A DNA stretch of 64,000 nucleotides, from positions 1-64,000 of the forward strand of contig CALSOT010000006.1 in assembly GCA_943788045.1 (NCBI GenBank), given 5' to 3'. The position numbers were made by a program, and so were the translations under genes. The notes beneath the pieces are model-generated. The model was not told the origin of the DNA. It was given only the letters and a program-made list of their open reading frames with translations, and ran no database searches. Positions 26,242-36,545 of the stretch are shown here, piece by piece. This DNA comes from an uncultured Polaribacter sp. Lineage in GTDB: Bacteria; Bacteroidota; Bacteroidia; Flavobacteriales; Flavobacteriaceae. The stretch's first letter is position 1, and every line of letters begins with the position of its first letter.

Positions 26242-28971
26242 ATGGATAAATTTTCGTTTTTAAACGCAGCACACACAGGCTTCATAGCTGATTTATATGA
26301 CAAATACTTAATAAACCCAGATTCAGTTGAACCAAGTTGGAGATCCTTTTTTCAAGGATATGATTTGGCAAATGAAAATTACTCCTTAAAAGATGTTGAT
26401 TCTTTAGAAATCCCTGAGGAAGTTCATAAAGAATTTTTGGTTGTAGATTTAATTAATGGATATAGAACACGTGGTCACTTATTTACAGAAACAAATCCAG
26501 TAAGAGAAAGAAGGCAATATCAACCTAATTTAAATATCGAAAACTTTGGTTTATCACAAAGTGATTTAGAAATTGAATTTTCTGCAGGTGAAATTATAGG
26601 TTTAGGTAAAACGACACTTTCTAAAATAATCACAAAACTACAACGCATTTATTGCGATTCTATTGGTGTAGAATATATGTACTTGCGTAATCCTGAAAAA
26701 TTAAGGTGGTGGCAAGACCGCATTAATAAAAATGATAATCATCCCACATATGCAGGTGAAGCGAAAAAATATATTTTAGGCAAGTTAAATCAAGCTGTTG
26801 CGTTTGAAAGCTTTTTACAAACAAAATATGTTGGTCAAAAACGTTTTTCTCTAGAAGGAGGTGAAGCTTTAATTCCAGGTATTAGTGTAATATTAAGAGA
26901 TGCTGCTGAGAAGTTTGGTGTGAAAGAGTGTGTACTAGGAATGGCACATAGAGGGCGCTTAAACACATTAGTAAATATCTTTAAAAAACCTGTAAGAGAC
27001 CTATTTAGTGAGTTTGAAGGAAAAGATTTTGAGGATCAAAATATTGATGGAGACGTAAAGTATCATTTAGGTTTAACATTAAGCAAAACCTACAGAGATG
27101 GTAATGAGATTAAAATGAACTTAGTTCCTAATCCATCTCACTTAGAAACTGTTGCATCTGTAGCAGAAGGAATTACAAGAGCAAAAATAGATAGAAAATA
27201 CAATGGTGATGCTAGTAAAATATTACCAATAATTATTCATGGTGATGCAGCAATTGCTGGTCAAGGAATTGCTTATGAAATTGTTCAAATGGCCAAATTA
27301 AATGGCTATAAGACTGGTGGATCAATTCACATTGTTATAAATAACCAAATAGGTTTTACCACTAACTATCTAGACGCACGATCAAGTACGTATTGTACAG
27401 ATGTGGCTAAAGTTACTTTATCTCCTGTTTTGCACGTAAATGCAGATGATACTGAAGCTGTTTGTCATGCAATGGAAATGGCATTAGAATTTAGAATGCG
27501 ATTTAAATCAGATGTATTTATAGATTTATTAGGATACAGAAAGTACGGTCATAATGAAGGTGATGAGCCTCGTTTTACCCAACCAAAATTATACAAGGCA
27601 ATTTCTAAGCATCAGAACCCAAAAGATATTTATGCTGAACAACTTATTAAAGAGGGGGCTATTGATACATCATATTTAAATGAGATTACGAACGAGTTCA
27701 AACAAATGCTTGAAAAAGAATTTGATGAAGCCAAGAAAGTAAAAACATCTAAGGTTAGAGAGTTCATGCAATCTACTTGGAAAAATTACAGTCGTCAGAA
27801 ATTAGATGCAATGCTACTTGATGATGACACAAAATATGATGTTGAGAAATTAAAAAATATTGCAAAAGTGGTTTCCACCGTTCCAGAAAACGTAAAATTT
27901 GTTCGCAAAGCTGAACGAATTTTAAATGGAAGGAAAAAAATGGCTTTCGAAACCAATCAACTAGATTGGGGAATGGCAGAAAACCTTGCTTATGGATCTT
28001 TAATGGAGGAAGGCTATAATGTTCGCATATCAGGACAAGATGTAGAAAGAGGAACTTTTTCACACAGACATGCCATTTTGCGTGATGAAATTACTGAAGA
28101 AAGAATTAACTTACTAAACACAAACGCAAATAACAAAGGACAAATGACGATTTACAATTCGTTGTTGTCTGAATACGGTGTTCTTGGTTTTGATTACGGT
28201 TACGCCATGGCAAACCCAGACACCTTAACTATTTGGGAAGCACAGTTTGGAGATTTCTCTAACGGTGCTCAAATAATGTTTGACCAATACATTGCTGCTG
28301 CAGAAGATAAATGGAAAATGCAAAACGGAATTGTAGTCTTACTACCTCATGGTTACGAAGGACAAGGTTCTGAACATTCATCTGCAAGAATAGAACGCTA
28401 TTTACAATTATGCGCCGTAGACAATATGACTGTTGCCAATTGTACAACACCTGCAAACTTTTATCATTTGTTACGTAGACAAATGAAACGTAAATATAGA
28501 AAACCATTAATTGTTTTTACACCTAAAAGTTTATTACGTCATCCAAAAGTGGTGAATACAATTGAGGAATTAGCAACTGGAGAATTTCAGGAAGTTATAG
28601 ACGATACATTAGACCCTAAAAATGTAAAGAAACTTGTTTTCTGTATGGGTAAATTCTATTACGATTTACTAGAAGAAAGAGAAAACTTAGAAAGAGATGA
28701 TATTGCTTTGGTAAGAATTGAGCAATTATTTCCTCTACATTTAGAGAAGATTCAAAAAGTAATAGATCGATATCCAAATGCTACAGAATACATTTGGGCG
28801 CAAGAAGAACCTAGAAATATGGGTGCTTGGAGTTTTATGCTAGAACGTCTAGAATTAGTGCGATTAAATGTGTGTTCACGTAAATATTACGCCGTACCAG
28901 CAGCTGGCTCTAGCACAAGATTTAAAAAACGTCATAAAGCTGTTATAGACAGTGTTTTTAGCAATGAATAA
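26242..28971 (+). CDS. sucA: 2-oxoglutarate dehydrogenase E1
   Basis: SucA (909 residues) is the thiamine-diphosphate E1 component that decarboxylates 2-oxoglutarate in the TCA cycle. The N-terminal E2-binding helix (GFIADLYDKYLINPDSVEPS) is present. Active-site motifs follow in order: MAHRGRLNTLVNI near residue 233, the ThDP/Mg site GDAAIAGQGI near 334 with NNQIGF, KYGHNEGDEPRFTQP near 434, and the C-terminal transketolase half with HGYEGQGSEHSSARIER near 708. Length is normal. sucB follows after 112 bp that hold a decayed copy of the dispersed repeat. Confidence 0.97.
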   Translation: MDKFSFLNAAHTGFIADLYDKYLINPDSVEPSWRSFFQGYDLANENYSLKDVDSLEIPEEVHKEFLVVDLINGYRTRGHLFTETNPVRERRQYQPNLNIENFGLSQSDLEIEFSAGEIIGLGKTTLSKIITKLQRIYCDSIGVEYMYLRNPEKLRWWQDRINKNDNHPTYAGEAKKYILGKLNQAVAFESFLQTKYVGQKRFSLEGGEALIPGISVILRDAAEKFGVKECVLGMAHRGRLNTLVNIFKKPVRDLFSEFEGKDFEDQNIDGDVKYHLGLTLSKTYRDGNEIKMNLVPNPSHLETVASVAEGITRAKIDRKYNGDASKILPIIIHGDAAIAGQGIAYEIVQMAKLNGYKTGGSIHIVINNQIGFTTNYLDARSSTYCTDVAKVTLSPVLHVNADDTEAVCHAMEMALEFRMRFKSDVFIDLLGYRKYGHNEGDEPRFTQPKLYKAISKHQNPKDIYAEQLIKEGAIDTSYLNEITNEFKQMLEKEFDEAKKVKTSKVREFMQSTWKNYSRQKLDAMLLDDDTKYDVEKLKNIAKVVSTVPENVKFVRKAERILNGRKKMAFETNQLDWGMAENLAYGSLMEEGYNVRISGQDVERGTFSHRHAILRDEITEERINLLNTNANNKGQMTIYNSLLSEYGVLGFDYGYAMANPDTLTIWEAQFGDFSNGAQIMFDQYIAAAEDKWKMQNGIVVLLPHGYEGQGSEHSSARIERYLQLCAVDNMTVANCTTPANFYHLLRRQMKRKYRKPLIVFTPKSLLRHPKVVNTIEELATGEFQEVIDDTLDPKNVKKLVFCMGKFYYDLLEERENLERDDIALVRIEQLFPLHLEKIQKVIDRYPNATEYIWAQEEPRNMGAWSFMLERLELVRLNVCSRKYYAVPAAGSSTRFKKRHKAVIDSVFSNE

Positions 28972-28974
28972 AGT

Positions 28975-29036
28975 TCGTTAAGGATTGAAACGACATCCTT
29001 TTCTTTATCGCCGGAAGCATTAAAAAAAAAGATATT
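28975..29036 (+). repeat. Decayed copy of the dispersed structured repeat
   Basis: The segment CGTTAAGGATTGAAACGACA followed by ATCCTTTT and, 30 nt later, AAAAAAAGAT matches the 5' half and inner hairpin of the repeat at 63266. The 3' outer stem is not recognisable. It lies between sucA and sucB. Confidence 0.5.
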
Positions 29037-29083
29037 AAATTTAAAGCTGTAAATAAATTCAGCAAAAAGTAAAATAAGAACTG

Positions 29084-30289
29084 ATGATTTTAGAAATGAA
29101 AGTTCCTTCTCCGGGAGAATCGATTACAGAAGTAGAAATTGCAACGTGGTTAGTTGAAGATGGAGATTATGTAGAAAAAGATCAAGCTATTGCAGAAGTA
29201 GATTCTGATAAGGCAACATTAGAATTGCCTGCTGAAGAAGCTGGAATTGTTACTTTAAAAGCAGAAGAAGGTGATGCAGTTGCTGTTGGTGCAGTTGTTT
29301 GTTTAATAGATACAAGTGCTGCAAAACCAGATGGTGCTGCTTTACCAACAGAAGCGCCAAAAGAAGAAAAGAAAGTTGAAGTTAAAGCGGCTCCAAAAGC
29401 GGCAACTTACGCAACCGGAACAGCTTCTCCTGCTGCTAAAAAAGTATTAGCTGAAAAAGGAATGGATGCTTCTAACATAAAAGGAACTGGAAAAGACGGT
29501 AGAATTACTAAAGATGACGCTGTAAAAGCAGTACCGTCTATGGGAACGCAACCTGCAAATGGCTCTAGAGGAACCTCTCGCAAGAAAATGTCTATGCTAC
29601 GTAGAAAAGTTGCAGAACGTTTAGTTGCTGTAAAAAGCGAAACAGCGATGTTAACTACTTTTAACGAAGTAAACATGCAGCCAATTTTTGACTTACGTAA
29701 AGATTTTAAAGAAGACTTTAAAGCAAAGCATGGCGTTGGCTTAGGATTTATGTCATTCTTTACATTAGCGGTTGTTAGAGCTCTAAAACTATATCCTGAT
29801 GTCAATTCTATGATTGATGGAGATTACCAAATCAAGAATGATTTTCAAGATATTTCTATTGCCGTTTCTGGGCCAAAAGGTTTAATGGTTCCTGTCATTA
29901 GAAATGCTGAAGATTTATCTTTTAGAGGTGTAGAATCTGAAGTAAAACGTTTAGCAATTAGAGCTAGAGATGGTCAAATAACAATTGATGAAATGACTGG
30001 TGGAACTTTTACAATTACAAACGGTGGTGTATTTGGCTCTATGTTATCTACGCCTATTTTAAATCCTCCTCAAAGTGGAATTTTAGGAATGCACAACATT
30101 GTAAACAGACCAATGGCTGTAAATGGCCAAGTTGTAATTCAGCCAATCATGTATGTTGCTTTATCTTACGATCATAGAATTGTAGATGGAAGAGAATCTG
30201 TTGGTTTCCTAGTAGCTGTTAAAGAGGCTTTAGAAAATCCAGTAGAATTATTGATGGATAACAACCCAACAAAAGCATTAGAAATGTAA
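29084..30289 (+). CDS. sucB: 2-oxoglutarate dehydrogenase E2 (dihydrolipoamide succinyltransferase)
   Basis: This 401-residue E2 has one lipoyl domain (residues 1-76, lipoyl Lys43 in DSDKATLE), an Ala/Lys-rich linker, a peripheral-subunit-binding domain ([20 protein letters not shown], about residues 113-150) and a catalytic domain ending with [11 protein letters not shown], whose His and Asp are catalytic. It moves the succinyl group to CoA. Pairing with sucA fixes the substrate as 2-oxoglutarate rather than pyruvate. A terminator follows. Confidence 0.96.
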   Translation: MILEMKVPSPGESITEVEIATWLVEDGDYVEKDQAIAEVDSDKATLELPAEEAGIVTLKAEEGDAVAVGAVVCLIDTSAAKPDGAALPTEAPKEEKKVEVKAAPKAATYATGTASPAAKKVLAEKGMDASNIKGTGKDGRITKDDAVKAVPSMGTQPANGSRGTSRKKMSMLRRKVAERLVAVKSETAMLTTFNEVNMQPIFDLRKDFKEDFKAKHGVGLGFMSFFTLAVVRALKLYPDVNSMIDGDYQIKNDFQDISIAVSGPKGLMVPVIRNAEDLSFRGVESEVKRLAIRARDGQITIDEMTGGTFTITNGGVFGSMLSTPILNPPQSGILGMHNIVNRPMAVNGQVVIQPIMYVALSYDHRIVDGRESVGFLVAVKEALENPVELLMDNNPTKALEM

Positions 30290-30311
30290 TTTTCTAAACA
30301 ATAAAATAGAT

Positions 30312-30345
30312 AAAAAAAAACCAAGCAAAAGCTTGGTTTTTTTTT
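30312..30345 (+). terminator. Intrinsic terminator of sucB
   Basis: AAACCAAGC pairs with GCTTGGTTT around AAAA and is followed by a long T-run. Confidence 0.9.
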
Positions 30346-30382
30346 ATCTTTAAAAATCATTTTTCAATGCTATAAAAATACT

Positions 30383-31501
30383 ATGAAACAGGACACCCTT
30401 AAACCAATAGTTATATTGGTTGTACTAATTTTAACGAGTATAAATCCTATAAAAGCTCAATGGACTTATTCTGAATTAAATCAATTAAAAACAGATGTTA
30501 CAATATCTTACGATGTAATTTACGAGAGAAACCTTACCAAACAAGAAAGAAAATCTAAAGAGTATGTTAGGGATATCTCAGTTACATTTAATAAGAAAGG
30601 TATATTAATTGAAAAGAAATTTTACGCTAGTGCTCAAACTAATCGTTTTGCTCACTTAGATTACAAAAGAGAAAAAGCCTTTTACTGCACTGTTTCTTCA
30701 AATGGAGGTAAAGTTGCCTTACAAAGTAATTTTAGAGAACCTAAAAAGAATGCGGAAATTAATACAAATGAAACAAAAAACATCGTTGGTTTAACCTGTA
30801 ATAAAGCCACCGTTTCCATCAAAGGAATTTCAAAAGAAATTTTCTTCACAAAAAAGCTAGGAATAAAATATTGTAAAAAATATAATATTGACGGCTTTTT
30901 ATTAGAGTATTCGGACTACAATAAAAAATTAGGTCATTATAAAGTAGTTGCTAAAAAAATATTATACCACAATATGGCGCCCTCGTTTTTTTCTTTAAAT
31001 GGTTATAATATTATTTCATCACAAGAATATACAGCTCTTAAAAACAATGCTAAAGAAAAAATTCACGAAGCAAAAATATCAAAACTTGAGGAAAAGGCTC
31101 CTAAGTTTAGAGCAAAGTCTATTAAAGGAAACAAAATATTAAGCAAAGAAATGCTTGGTGAAATTATTGTATTAAATTTTTGGTTTACAACATGTGGACC
31201 ATGCAAGAAAGAGATTCCTCAACTAAATAAACTTAAAGAAAAATATAACAAACAAAAAGTCAATTTTATAGCCATAGCATTAGATCCTGCCTATAAAATT
31301 GCTGCTTTTTTAAAAGAAAATAAATTTAATTATGATATTATACCCGAAGGCCGTTATTATAAAGATAAATTTGATATCCCGAGTTACCCTACAAATATTG
31401 TTATCGATCAAAAAGGAATTATAAAAATGTATGAGACGGGGTATAAAAACGATATTATAGAAAGAATGTCATATGAAATTGAAAAAGCATTAAAAATATA
31501 A
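30383..31501 (+). CDS. Secreted TlpA-like thioredoxin protein with unknown N-terminal domain
   Basis: This 372-residue protein starts with a signal peptide (hydrophobic residues 8-24, ending near IKAQ). Residues 30-215 are a beta-rich region resembling GLPGLI-type domains of Bacteroidetes (weak match). Residues 235-372 are a TlpA/ResA-like thioredoxin fold with FWFTTCGPCKKE, a CGPC centre near residue 273, and the cis-proline segment IPSYPTN near residue 332. It probably acts in the periplasm or on the cell surface in disulfide reduction. It stands alone between sucB and the helicase gene. Confidence 0.8.
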   Translation: MKQDTLKPIVILVVLILTSINPIKAQWTYSELNQLKTDVTISYDVIYERNLTKQERKSKEYVRDISVTFNKKGILIEKKFYASAQTNRFAHLDYKREKAFYCTVSSNGGKVALQSNFREPKKNAEINTNETKNIVGLTCNKATVSIKGISKEIFFTKKLGIKYCKKYNIDGFLLEYSDYNKKLGHYKVVAKKILYHNMAPSFFSLNGYNIISSQEYTALKNNAKEKIHEAKISKLEEKAPKFRAKSIKGNKILSKEMLGEIIVLNFWFTTCGPCKKEIPQLNKLKEKYNKQKVNFIAIALDPAYKIAAFLKENKFNYDIIPEGRYYKDKFDIPSYPTNIVIDQKGIIKMYETGYKNDIIERMSYEIEKALKI

Positions 31502-31551
31502 TTTTTTAATAAAATAATACTTGATTGATTAATTTGTAATAAAAAGCTACA

Positions 31552-33957
31552 ATGCCAAAAAACCCTGAATTAGAACTTGCCTTACAATTTATTGACAAGA
31601 CAGATAGAAATATCTTTGTCACAGGAAAAGCAGGTACAGGTAAAACCACTTTTTTACACCAAATTAAAAGAGAATCTTTAAAAAGAATGGTTATTGTGGC
31701 GCCAACAGGTGTTGCAGCAATTAATGCAAAAGGAGTCACCATTCATTCCTTTTTTCAAATGCCATTTGGCCCTATTTTACCAAACCAAATTGCAAATACA
31801 TCTAATGCGCAACGTAAATTTAACAAGACGAAGATTGATATTATAAAATCTTTAGATTTAATAATTATTGATGAAATATCTATGGTTAGAGCAGATTTAT
31901 TAGATGGCATAGATCAGGTAATGCGTCGTTATAAAAACCGAAATAAAGTTTTTGGTGGCGCACAAGTTTTAATGATTGGAGATTTACAACAATTAGCGCC
32001 AGTTGTTAGACCAAATGAGTGGAGTTTATTACAACAACATTACAATACCGTTTACTTTTTTAGTTCAAAAGCATATCAAGAAGCGAGCGTTGTTTCTATA
32101 GAATTAAAACATATTTATCGTCAGAAAAATGAAGACTTCATTACTATTTTAAATGAAATTAGAAATGATAATTTATCAGAAAAATCTGCAAAAATATTAA
32201 ATAGTCGTTATGCGCCAACCTTCTCTCCTACTAAAGATGATGGTTATATTACCTTAACAACTCATAATAATAGAGCCAATTTAATTAACAACTCTGAACT
32301 AAACAAACTCAAAACGAAAAGTACTTTTTTTGAGGCTGAAGTTTCTGGGAAATTCAATGAAAACGCTTATCCGAATTCAGAAAAACTTGAATTAAAGATT
32401 GGAGCGCAAGTAATGTTTATTAAAAATGATTCTTCTCCAGATAAAAGGTATTACAACGGAAAAATAGGAATTGTAACAGATATTTCAAAAGAAAGCGTTA
32501 CTGTTCAATGCCCTGACGAAATAAATGAAATTGTAACAGAAAGAGAAACTTGGAGTAATATTAATTATTCCATTAATGATGAAACAAAAGAAATAAAAGA
32601 AGACATTACAGGTTCTTTTGTTCAAATTCCATTGCGATTGGCTTGGGCAATTACAATCCATAAAAGTCAGGGTTTAACTTTTGAAAGAGCTATTATAGAT
32701 GCAGAAGCTTCTTTTGCCCACGGACAAACATACGTAGCCTTAAGTAGATGTACTTCTTTAGAAGGTTTGGTTTTAAAAACACAAATTACAAGTAGCGCAA
32801 TTATAAATGACAAAACCGTAAGTGTTTTTAATGAAAGTGTAGAAGAGAATCATCCTGATGAAAAGATTTTGAATGAATCTGAAAAACATTTTCAGTTGAA
32901 TTTAATTTCTGAGCTTTTAGATTATCAACCCTTTTTGTACCCAATATCAAGAATGATTGATATTTTTTATAAAAATCAAACAAGTATAAAAGGAGATGTT
33001 ATAAATCATTTACAAACCATAAAAGACGATGGAGTTGTTGCTTTAATGAAAGTTGCTAACGGGTTTAAAAATCAGTTGGTACAGATTTCTGAAGATAATA
33101 TTTTACCTGAAAACAATTCTTCAATTCAAGAACGTTTTACAAAAGCAGTCGACTATTTTGTATCACAAACAAAAGGAAATATTCTAAAACCATTAAATAC
33201 AATTTCATTTTCTACGGATAACAAAACAGTCAAAAAAGACTTCTCAAAACAGTTTGACTCCATACAAGAAAAATTAATGGAAAAACTTTTTGCACTCCAA
33301 AAAATGACAAACGGTTTTAAAGTAGAAGAATATTTACAAGTAAGAGCAAAAGCCGTTTTACAAAAAACCACACCTAGTAAAAAGAAAACAGTAGCTTCTA
33401 AACGCGACCCAATTTTAGCCATAAAGTTACGTGAGTTAAGAGATGAAATTAGAGTTGCAGAAAACATACCTGCCTTTCAAATATTTACTCAAGAAACTCT
33501 GTATGCAATGAGTGAAGCCATACCTCGGACAGAAAAAGAGTTACTCAAAATTTCAGGAATGGGTAAAATTCGTGTAAATAAATATGGATCACAAATTCTG
33601 GAAACAATAGAAGTATATTGTAAAGAAAACGGAATTAATAAATTGAACAAACAAAATAAAGAAGACAAAAAATCAACAAAACAAATTACTTTTGAGTTGT
33701 TTAAGTCTGGACTTTCAGTTAAGGAAATCGCAAAAGAAAGAAGTCTAACAACTGGAACAATAGAAAGTCATTTGGCAAGTTTTATTCCTTCTGGTGAAGT
33801 TGATATTTTAGAACTCATAGATATCAAGCGTTATAAAAAACTTATAAATGCAATTGAAGACACAAAGTTCAAAAGCCTAACAGAGTTAAAAGAAAAAGTA
33901 GATAAATCCTTTTCTTTCATGGAGCTAAGAATGGTGTTACTTTCTATGGAAAATTAA
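31552..33957 (+). CDS. PIF1/RecD-like helicase with HRDC and HTH domains
   Basis: This 801-residue protein has a superfamily-1 helicase core of the PIF1 type in its first 440 residues: Walker A GKAGTGKTTFL near residue 25, Walker B IIDEISM near 104, GDLQQLAP near 144 and the C-terminal ITIHKSQG/VALSRC motifs near 365-395. After a linker, an HRDC domain (residues about 623-700, with LKISGMGKIRVNKYG) is followed by a C-terminal HTH domain (LFKSGLSVKEIAKER). HRDC and HTH modules are common in RecQ helicases, so this is PIF1 chemistry with RecQ-like accessory domains. A role in DNA repair or replication is inferred. recJ lies convergently downstream. Confidence 0.88.
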   Translation: MPKNPELELALQFIDKTDRNIFVTGKAGTGKTTFLHQIKRESLKRMVIVAPTGVAAINAKGVTIHSFFQMPFGPILPNQIANTSNAQRKFNKTKIDIIKSLDLIIIDEISMVRADLLDGIDQVMRRYKNRNKVFGGAQVLMIGDLQQLAPVVRPNEWSLLQQHYNTVYFFSSKAYQEASVVSIELKHIYRQKNEDFITILNEIRNDNLSEKSAKILNSRYAPTFSPTKDDGYITLTTHNNRANLINNSELNKLKTKSTFFEAEVSGKFNENAYPNSEKLELKIGAQVMFIKNDSSPDKRYYNGKIGIVTDISKESVTVQCPDEINEIVTERETWSNINYSINDETKEIKEDITGSFVQIPLRLAWAITIHKSQGLTFERAIIDAEASFAHGQTYVALSRCTSLEGLVLKTQITSSAIINDKTVSVFNESVEENHPDEKILNESEKHFQLNLISELLDYQPFLYPISRMIDIFYKNQTSIKGDVINHLQTIKDDGVVALMKVANGFKNQLVQISEDNILPENNSSIQERFTKAVDYFVSQTKGNILKPLNTISFSTDNKTVKKDFSKQFDSIQEKLMEKLFALQKMTNGFKVEEYLQVRAKAVLQKTTPSKKKTVASKRDPILAIKLRELRDEIRVAENIPAFQIFTQETLYAMSEAIPRTEKELLKISGMGKIRVNKYGSQILETIEVYCKENGINKLNKQNKEDKKSTKQITFELFKSGLSVKEIAKERSLTTGTIESHLASFIPSGEVDILELIDIKRYKKLINAIEDTKFKSLTELKEKVDKSFSFMELRMVLLSMEN

Positions 33958-34154
33958 TTGCAAAACTTTATTAAAAACGAATACCTAAATAAATATGATT
34001 ATAAAATTATCATCATTCTTTGACCAAGAAATTTCTTCACTTCTGATTTAGAATTGGTTTTTTTTAATAAAAAAAGAGGAAATTTTATCAGCTACTTGTG
34101 CGATTTTCATGACATCCTTTTTTCTAATAAATTTATAAAAACACTTTATCGATT

Positions 34155-35840
34155 TTACTTCAAATCTTTCAATAACAACTGTATAGATTTATTACCATTC
34201 CATTCGTTTTCATCTAAAGCATAGACAATATCAAAGTCATTTTTAACAAACGTCATTTTATCCCCTAAACCAAAACCAATTGAGTTGAAGGTTCTTTTAT
34301 TATCACCTTGAAAAACATTTAGTTTTAAATGAGTTTTATCGGCACCAACTTGTTTTCCGTAACCATTATCTCTGACACAAGTAGATTTAAAGGTGGGTTT
34401 CATATTCATAGGCCCAAAAGGAGCCATTTGCTGAATAATTCTAAAAAACTTCGGCGTAATTTCTGACAAATCTATTTCCGCATCTACAGAAACCTCTGGC
34501 GTTAATAATTTTTTATCAATCGTTCTTTCAACAACTTCTTCAAACATTTTTTTAAACTTCTCATAGTTTTCTGGTAATAACGTTAAACCCGCAGCATATT
34601 TATGACCACCAAATTGCTCTATAAGCTCTTCACATTCATGCAAAGCATTATACACATCAAAACCTTTTACAGAACGCGCAGAAGCAGCTAATTTATCACC
34701 ACTTTTAGTAAAAACTAACGTTGGTCTGTAATATTTCTCTATCAATCTAGAAGCCACAATACCAATAACACCTTTGTGCCAATCTTCTTGATAAACGACA
34801 GATGAGTGCGCTTGCTCTTCTTTATTATCAATAATCTGAATTAAAGCCTGATCAGTAATTTTCTTGTCTAATTCTTTTCTATCTGCATTAAAAATTTCTA
34901 TTGCAGCAGCAAATTCTATTGCCGAATCTAAATCCATTTCTGTTAATAATTCTACTGCATAATTTCCGTGTTTCATTCTTCCTGCTGCATTTATTCTTGG
35001 TGCAATTGTAAAAACAACATCGGTAATTGTTAATTCTGACTTTTTAGCTTGATTAATTATGGCTTTTATTCCGTTTCTTGGACTTTCATTAATAACCTTT
35101 AATCCATGATATGCTAAAACTCTATTTTCACCATTCATTGGTACAATATCTGCAGCAATTGCAGTAGCTACCAAATCTAAATAGGGCAAAAAATATTCAA
35201 TAGTTTGATTTCTAGAAACGCCTAAAGCTTGTATTAGTTTAAAACCAACTCCGCAGCCACAAAGTTCATCAAAAGGATAACTACAGTCTTCTCTTTTTGC
35301 ATTTAATACAGCAACTGCTTTTGGTATTTCATCTCCGGGTTTATGATGATCACAAATAATAAAATCAATCTTTTTTTCTGTAGCATAAGCAACCTTTTCA
35401 ATTGCTTTAATTCCACAATCTAAGGCAATAATTAATGAGAAATCGTTGTCATGAGCAAAATCAATTCCCATATAAGAAACTCCATAGCCCTCTGCATATC
35501 TATCGGGAATATAAGTTGCAATATTTGGATGAATCGTTTTTAAATAAGAAGAAACTAAAGAAACTGCAGTTGTGCCATCAACATCATAATCGCCAAAAAC
35601 TAAAATATTTTCGTTGTTGGCAATTGCAACTTCAATTCTGGCCACAGCAAGATCCATATCCTTCATTAAAAACGGATCATGAATCTCGTCTAAACTCGGA
35701 CGAAAATAATTCTTGGCCTCTTCAAATGTTTCAATTCCTCTTTGACAAAGAATTTGTGCTATTGTTCTATTAACTTGAAGATCTACTGCTAATTTTTCTA
35801 CTTTTTCTTTTACCGGATGTGGTTTTAACGTCCATCTCAT
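34155..35840 (-). CDS. recJ: Single-stranded-DNA-specific exonuclease
   Basis: RecJ (561 residues) is a 5'-3' exonuclease in recombination and repair. The DHH phosphoesterase motifs are visible: GDYDVDGTTAVSLV near residue 81, DCGIKA near 140, ICDHHKPG near 160 and the DHHA1 part with GGHKYAAGLTL near 406. An OB-like C-terminal region follows. The length is typical for Bacteroidetes. It is convergent with the helicase gene and has no close operon partner. Confidence 0.95.
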   Translation of the reverse strand: MRWTLKPHPVKEKVEKLAVDLQVNRTIAQILCQRGIETFEEAKNYFRPSLDEIHDPFLMKDMDLAVARIEVAIANNENILVFGDYDVDGTTAVSLVSSYLKTIHPNIATYIPDRYAEGYGVSYMGIDFAHDNDFSLIIALDCGIKAIEKVAYATEKKIDFIICDHHKPGDEIPKAVAVLNAKREDCSYPFDELCGCGVGFKLIQALGVSRNQTIEYFLPYLDLVATAIAADIVPMNGENRVLAYHGLKVINESPRNGIKAIINQAKKSELTITDVVFTIAPRINAAGRMKHGNYAVELLTEMDLDSAIEFAAAIEIFNADRKELDKKITDQALIQIIDNKEEQAHSSVVYQEDWHKGVIGIVASRLIEKYYRPTLVFTKSGDKLAASARSVKGFDVYNALHECEELIEQFGGHKYAAGLTLLPENYEKFKKMFEEVVERTIDKKLLTPEVSVDAEIDLSEITPKFFRIIQQMAPFGPMNMKPTFKSTCVRDNGYGKQVGADKTHLKLNVFQGDNKRTFNSIGFGLGDKMTFVKNDFDIVYALDENEWNGNKSIQLLLKDLK

Positions 35841-35893
35841 AGCAATTTATTTTTTGAACAAAAGATACAATATATAGATGAATTAATTGAATT

Positions 35894-36319
35894 TTATAAT
35901 TCGTGTAAGAAAATTTCAATTTCCACTTCAGCAAATTGACGAAACATTTCCATGACTCCACAATACTTTGTTACAGATAAATTAACTGCCTTTTGTATTT
36001 TTTTAGGTTGTAATTCAGTATCCGAAAAATGATAATCAACTTTTACTTTGTTATAAAACTTAGGATGCTCTTCTGTTAATTCTGCAGTAATATCAATTCT
36101 AAATTCAGCAACCTCAGCATGCATTTTTTTCAATAAAGAAACCACATCTAAGCCAGAGCAACCTGCCAAAGAAGATAACATTAGTGCTTTTGGCCTATAA
36201 CCTTTTCCTTCACCTCCACTTTCTTCTCCTGCGTCCATTGCTAGAGAAATACCACTAGGATTATCCGATTCAAATTCCATATTTTCTTTCCAGGTAGTTG
36301 ATACAATATTTGTAGCCAT
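35894..36319 (-). CDS. OsmC family protein
   Basis: This OsmC/Ohr-fold protein would be a thiol peroxidase or related stress protein. The family motif SSLAGCSGLDVVSLL contains the first conserved Cys, and the second Cys lies in TKYCGVMEM near the C-terminus. The frame is open to 36379, but a -7 box at 36377-36384 would place the transcription start inside that longer version, so I use the ATG at 36319 (MATNIVSTTWKENMEF, 141 residues). Confidence 0.9.
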   Translation of the reverse strand: MATNIVSTTWKENMEFESDNPSGISLAMDAGEESGGEGKGYRPKALMLSSLAGCSGLDVVSLLKKMHAEVAEFRIDITAELTEEHPKFYNKVKVDYHFSDTELQPKKIQKAVNLSVTKYCGVMEMFRQFAEVEIEIFLHEL

Positions 36320-36376
36320 ATTTGATCTTTTTGTTATCGTGTTATTAAAATTGAAATAGTAAATTGTGTTTTTGTA

Positions 36377-36384
36377 CAAAAGTA
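36377..36384 (-). promoter_or_regulatory. -7 promoter box for the OsmC gene
   Basis: TACTTTTG on the minus strand fits TAnnTTTG. It decides the OsmC start, because the longer reading frame would begin inside this box. Confidence 0.6.
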
Positions 36385-36545
36385 AGAAAACACATAGAAG
36401 TTAATGATTAAAATAAATAAATCTCAAAAACTTCAAAAAAATAAGTCTTTCTTTCTTCTTTTTGATAACTTGTTTTTTCTTATTGGTAAATAAATAGTCA
36501 AAAAATAGAAAAACAGGAAGTATTAATTTTATAAGAAAATAATAT

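Noticed and set aside
34048..34110. A 20-codon minus-strand frame after recJ, MKIAQVADKISSFFIKKNQF, with a protein-like continuation in another frame
   Set aside because: Too short to support; no recognisable family and no promoter of its own. It also overlaps a chance match to part of the dispersed repeat (GACATCCTTTTTT).
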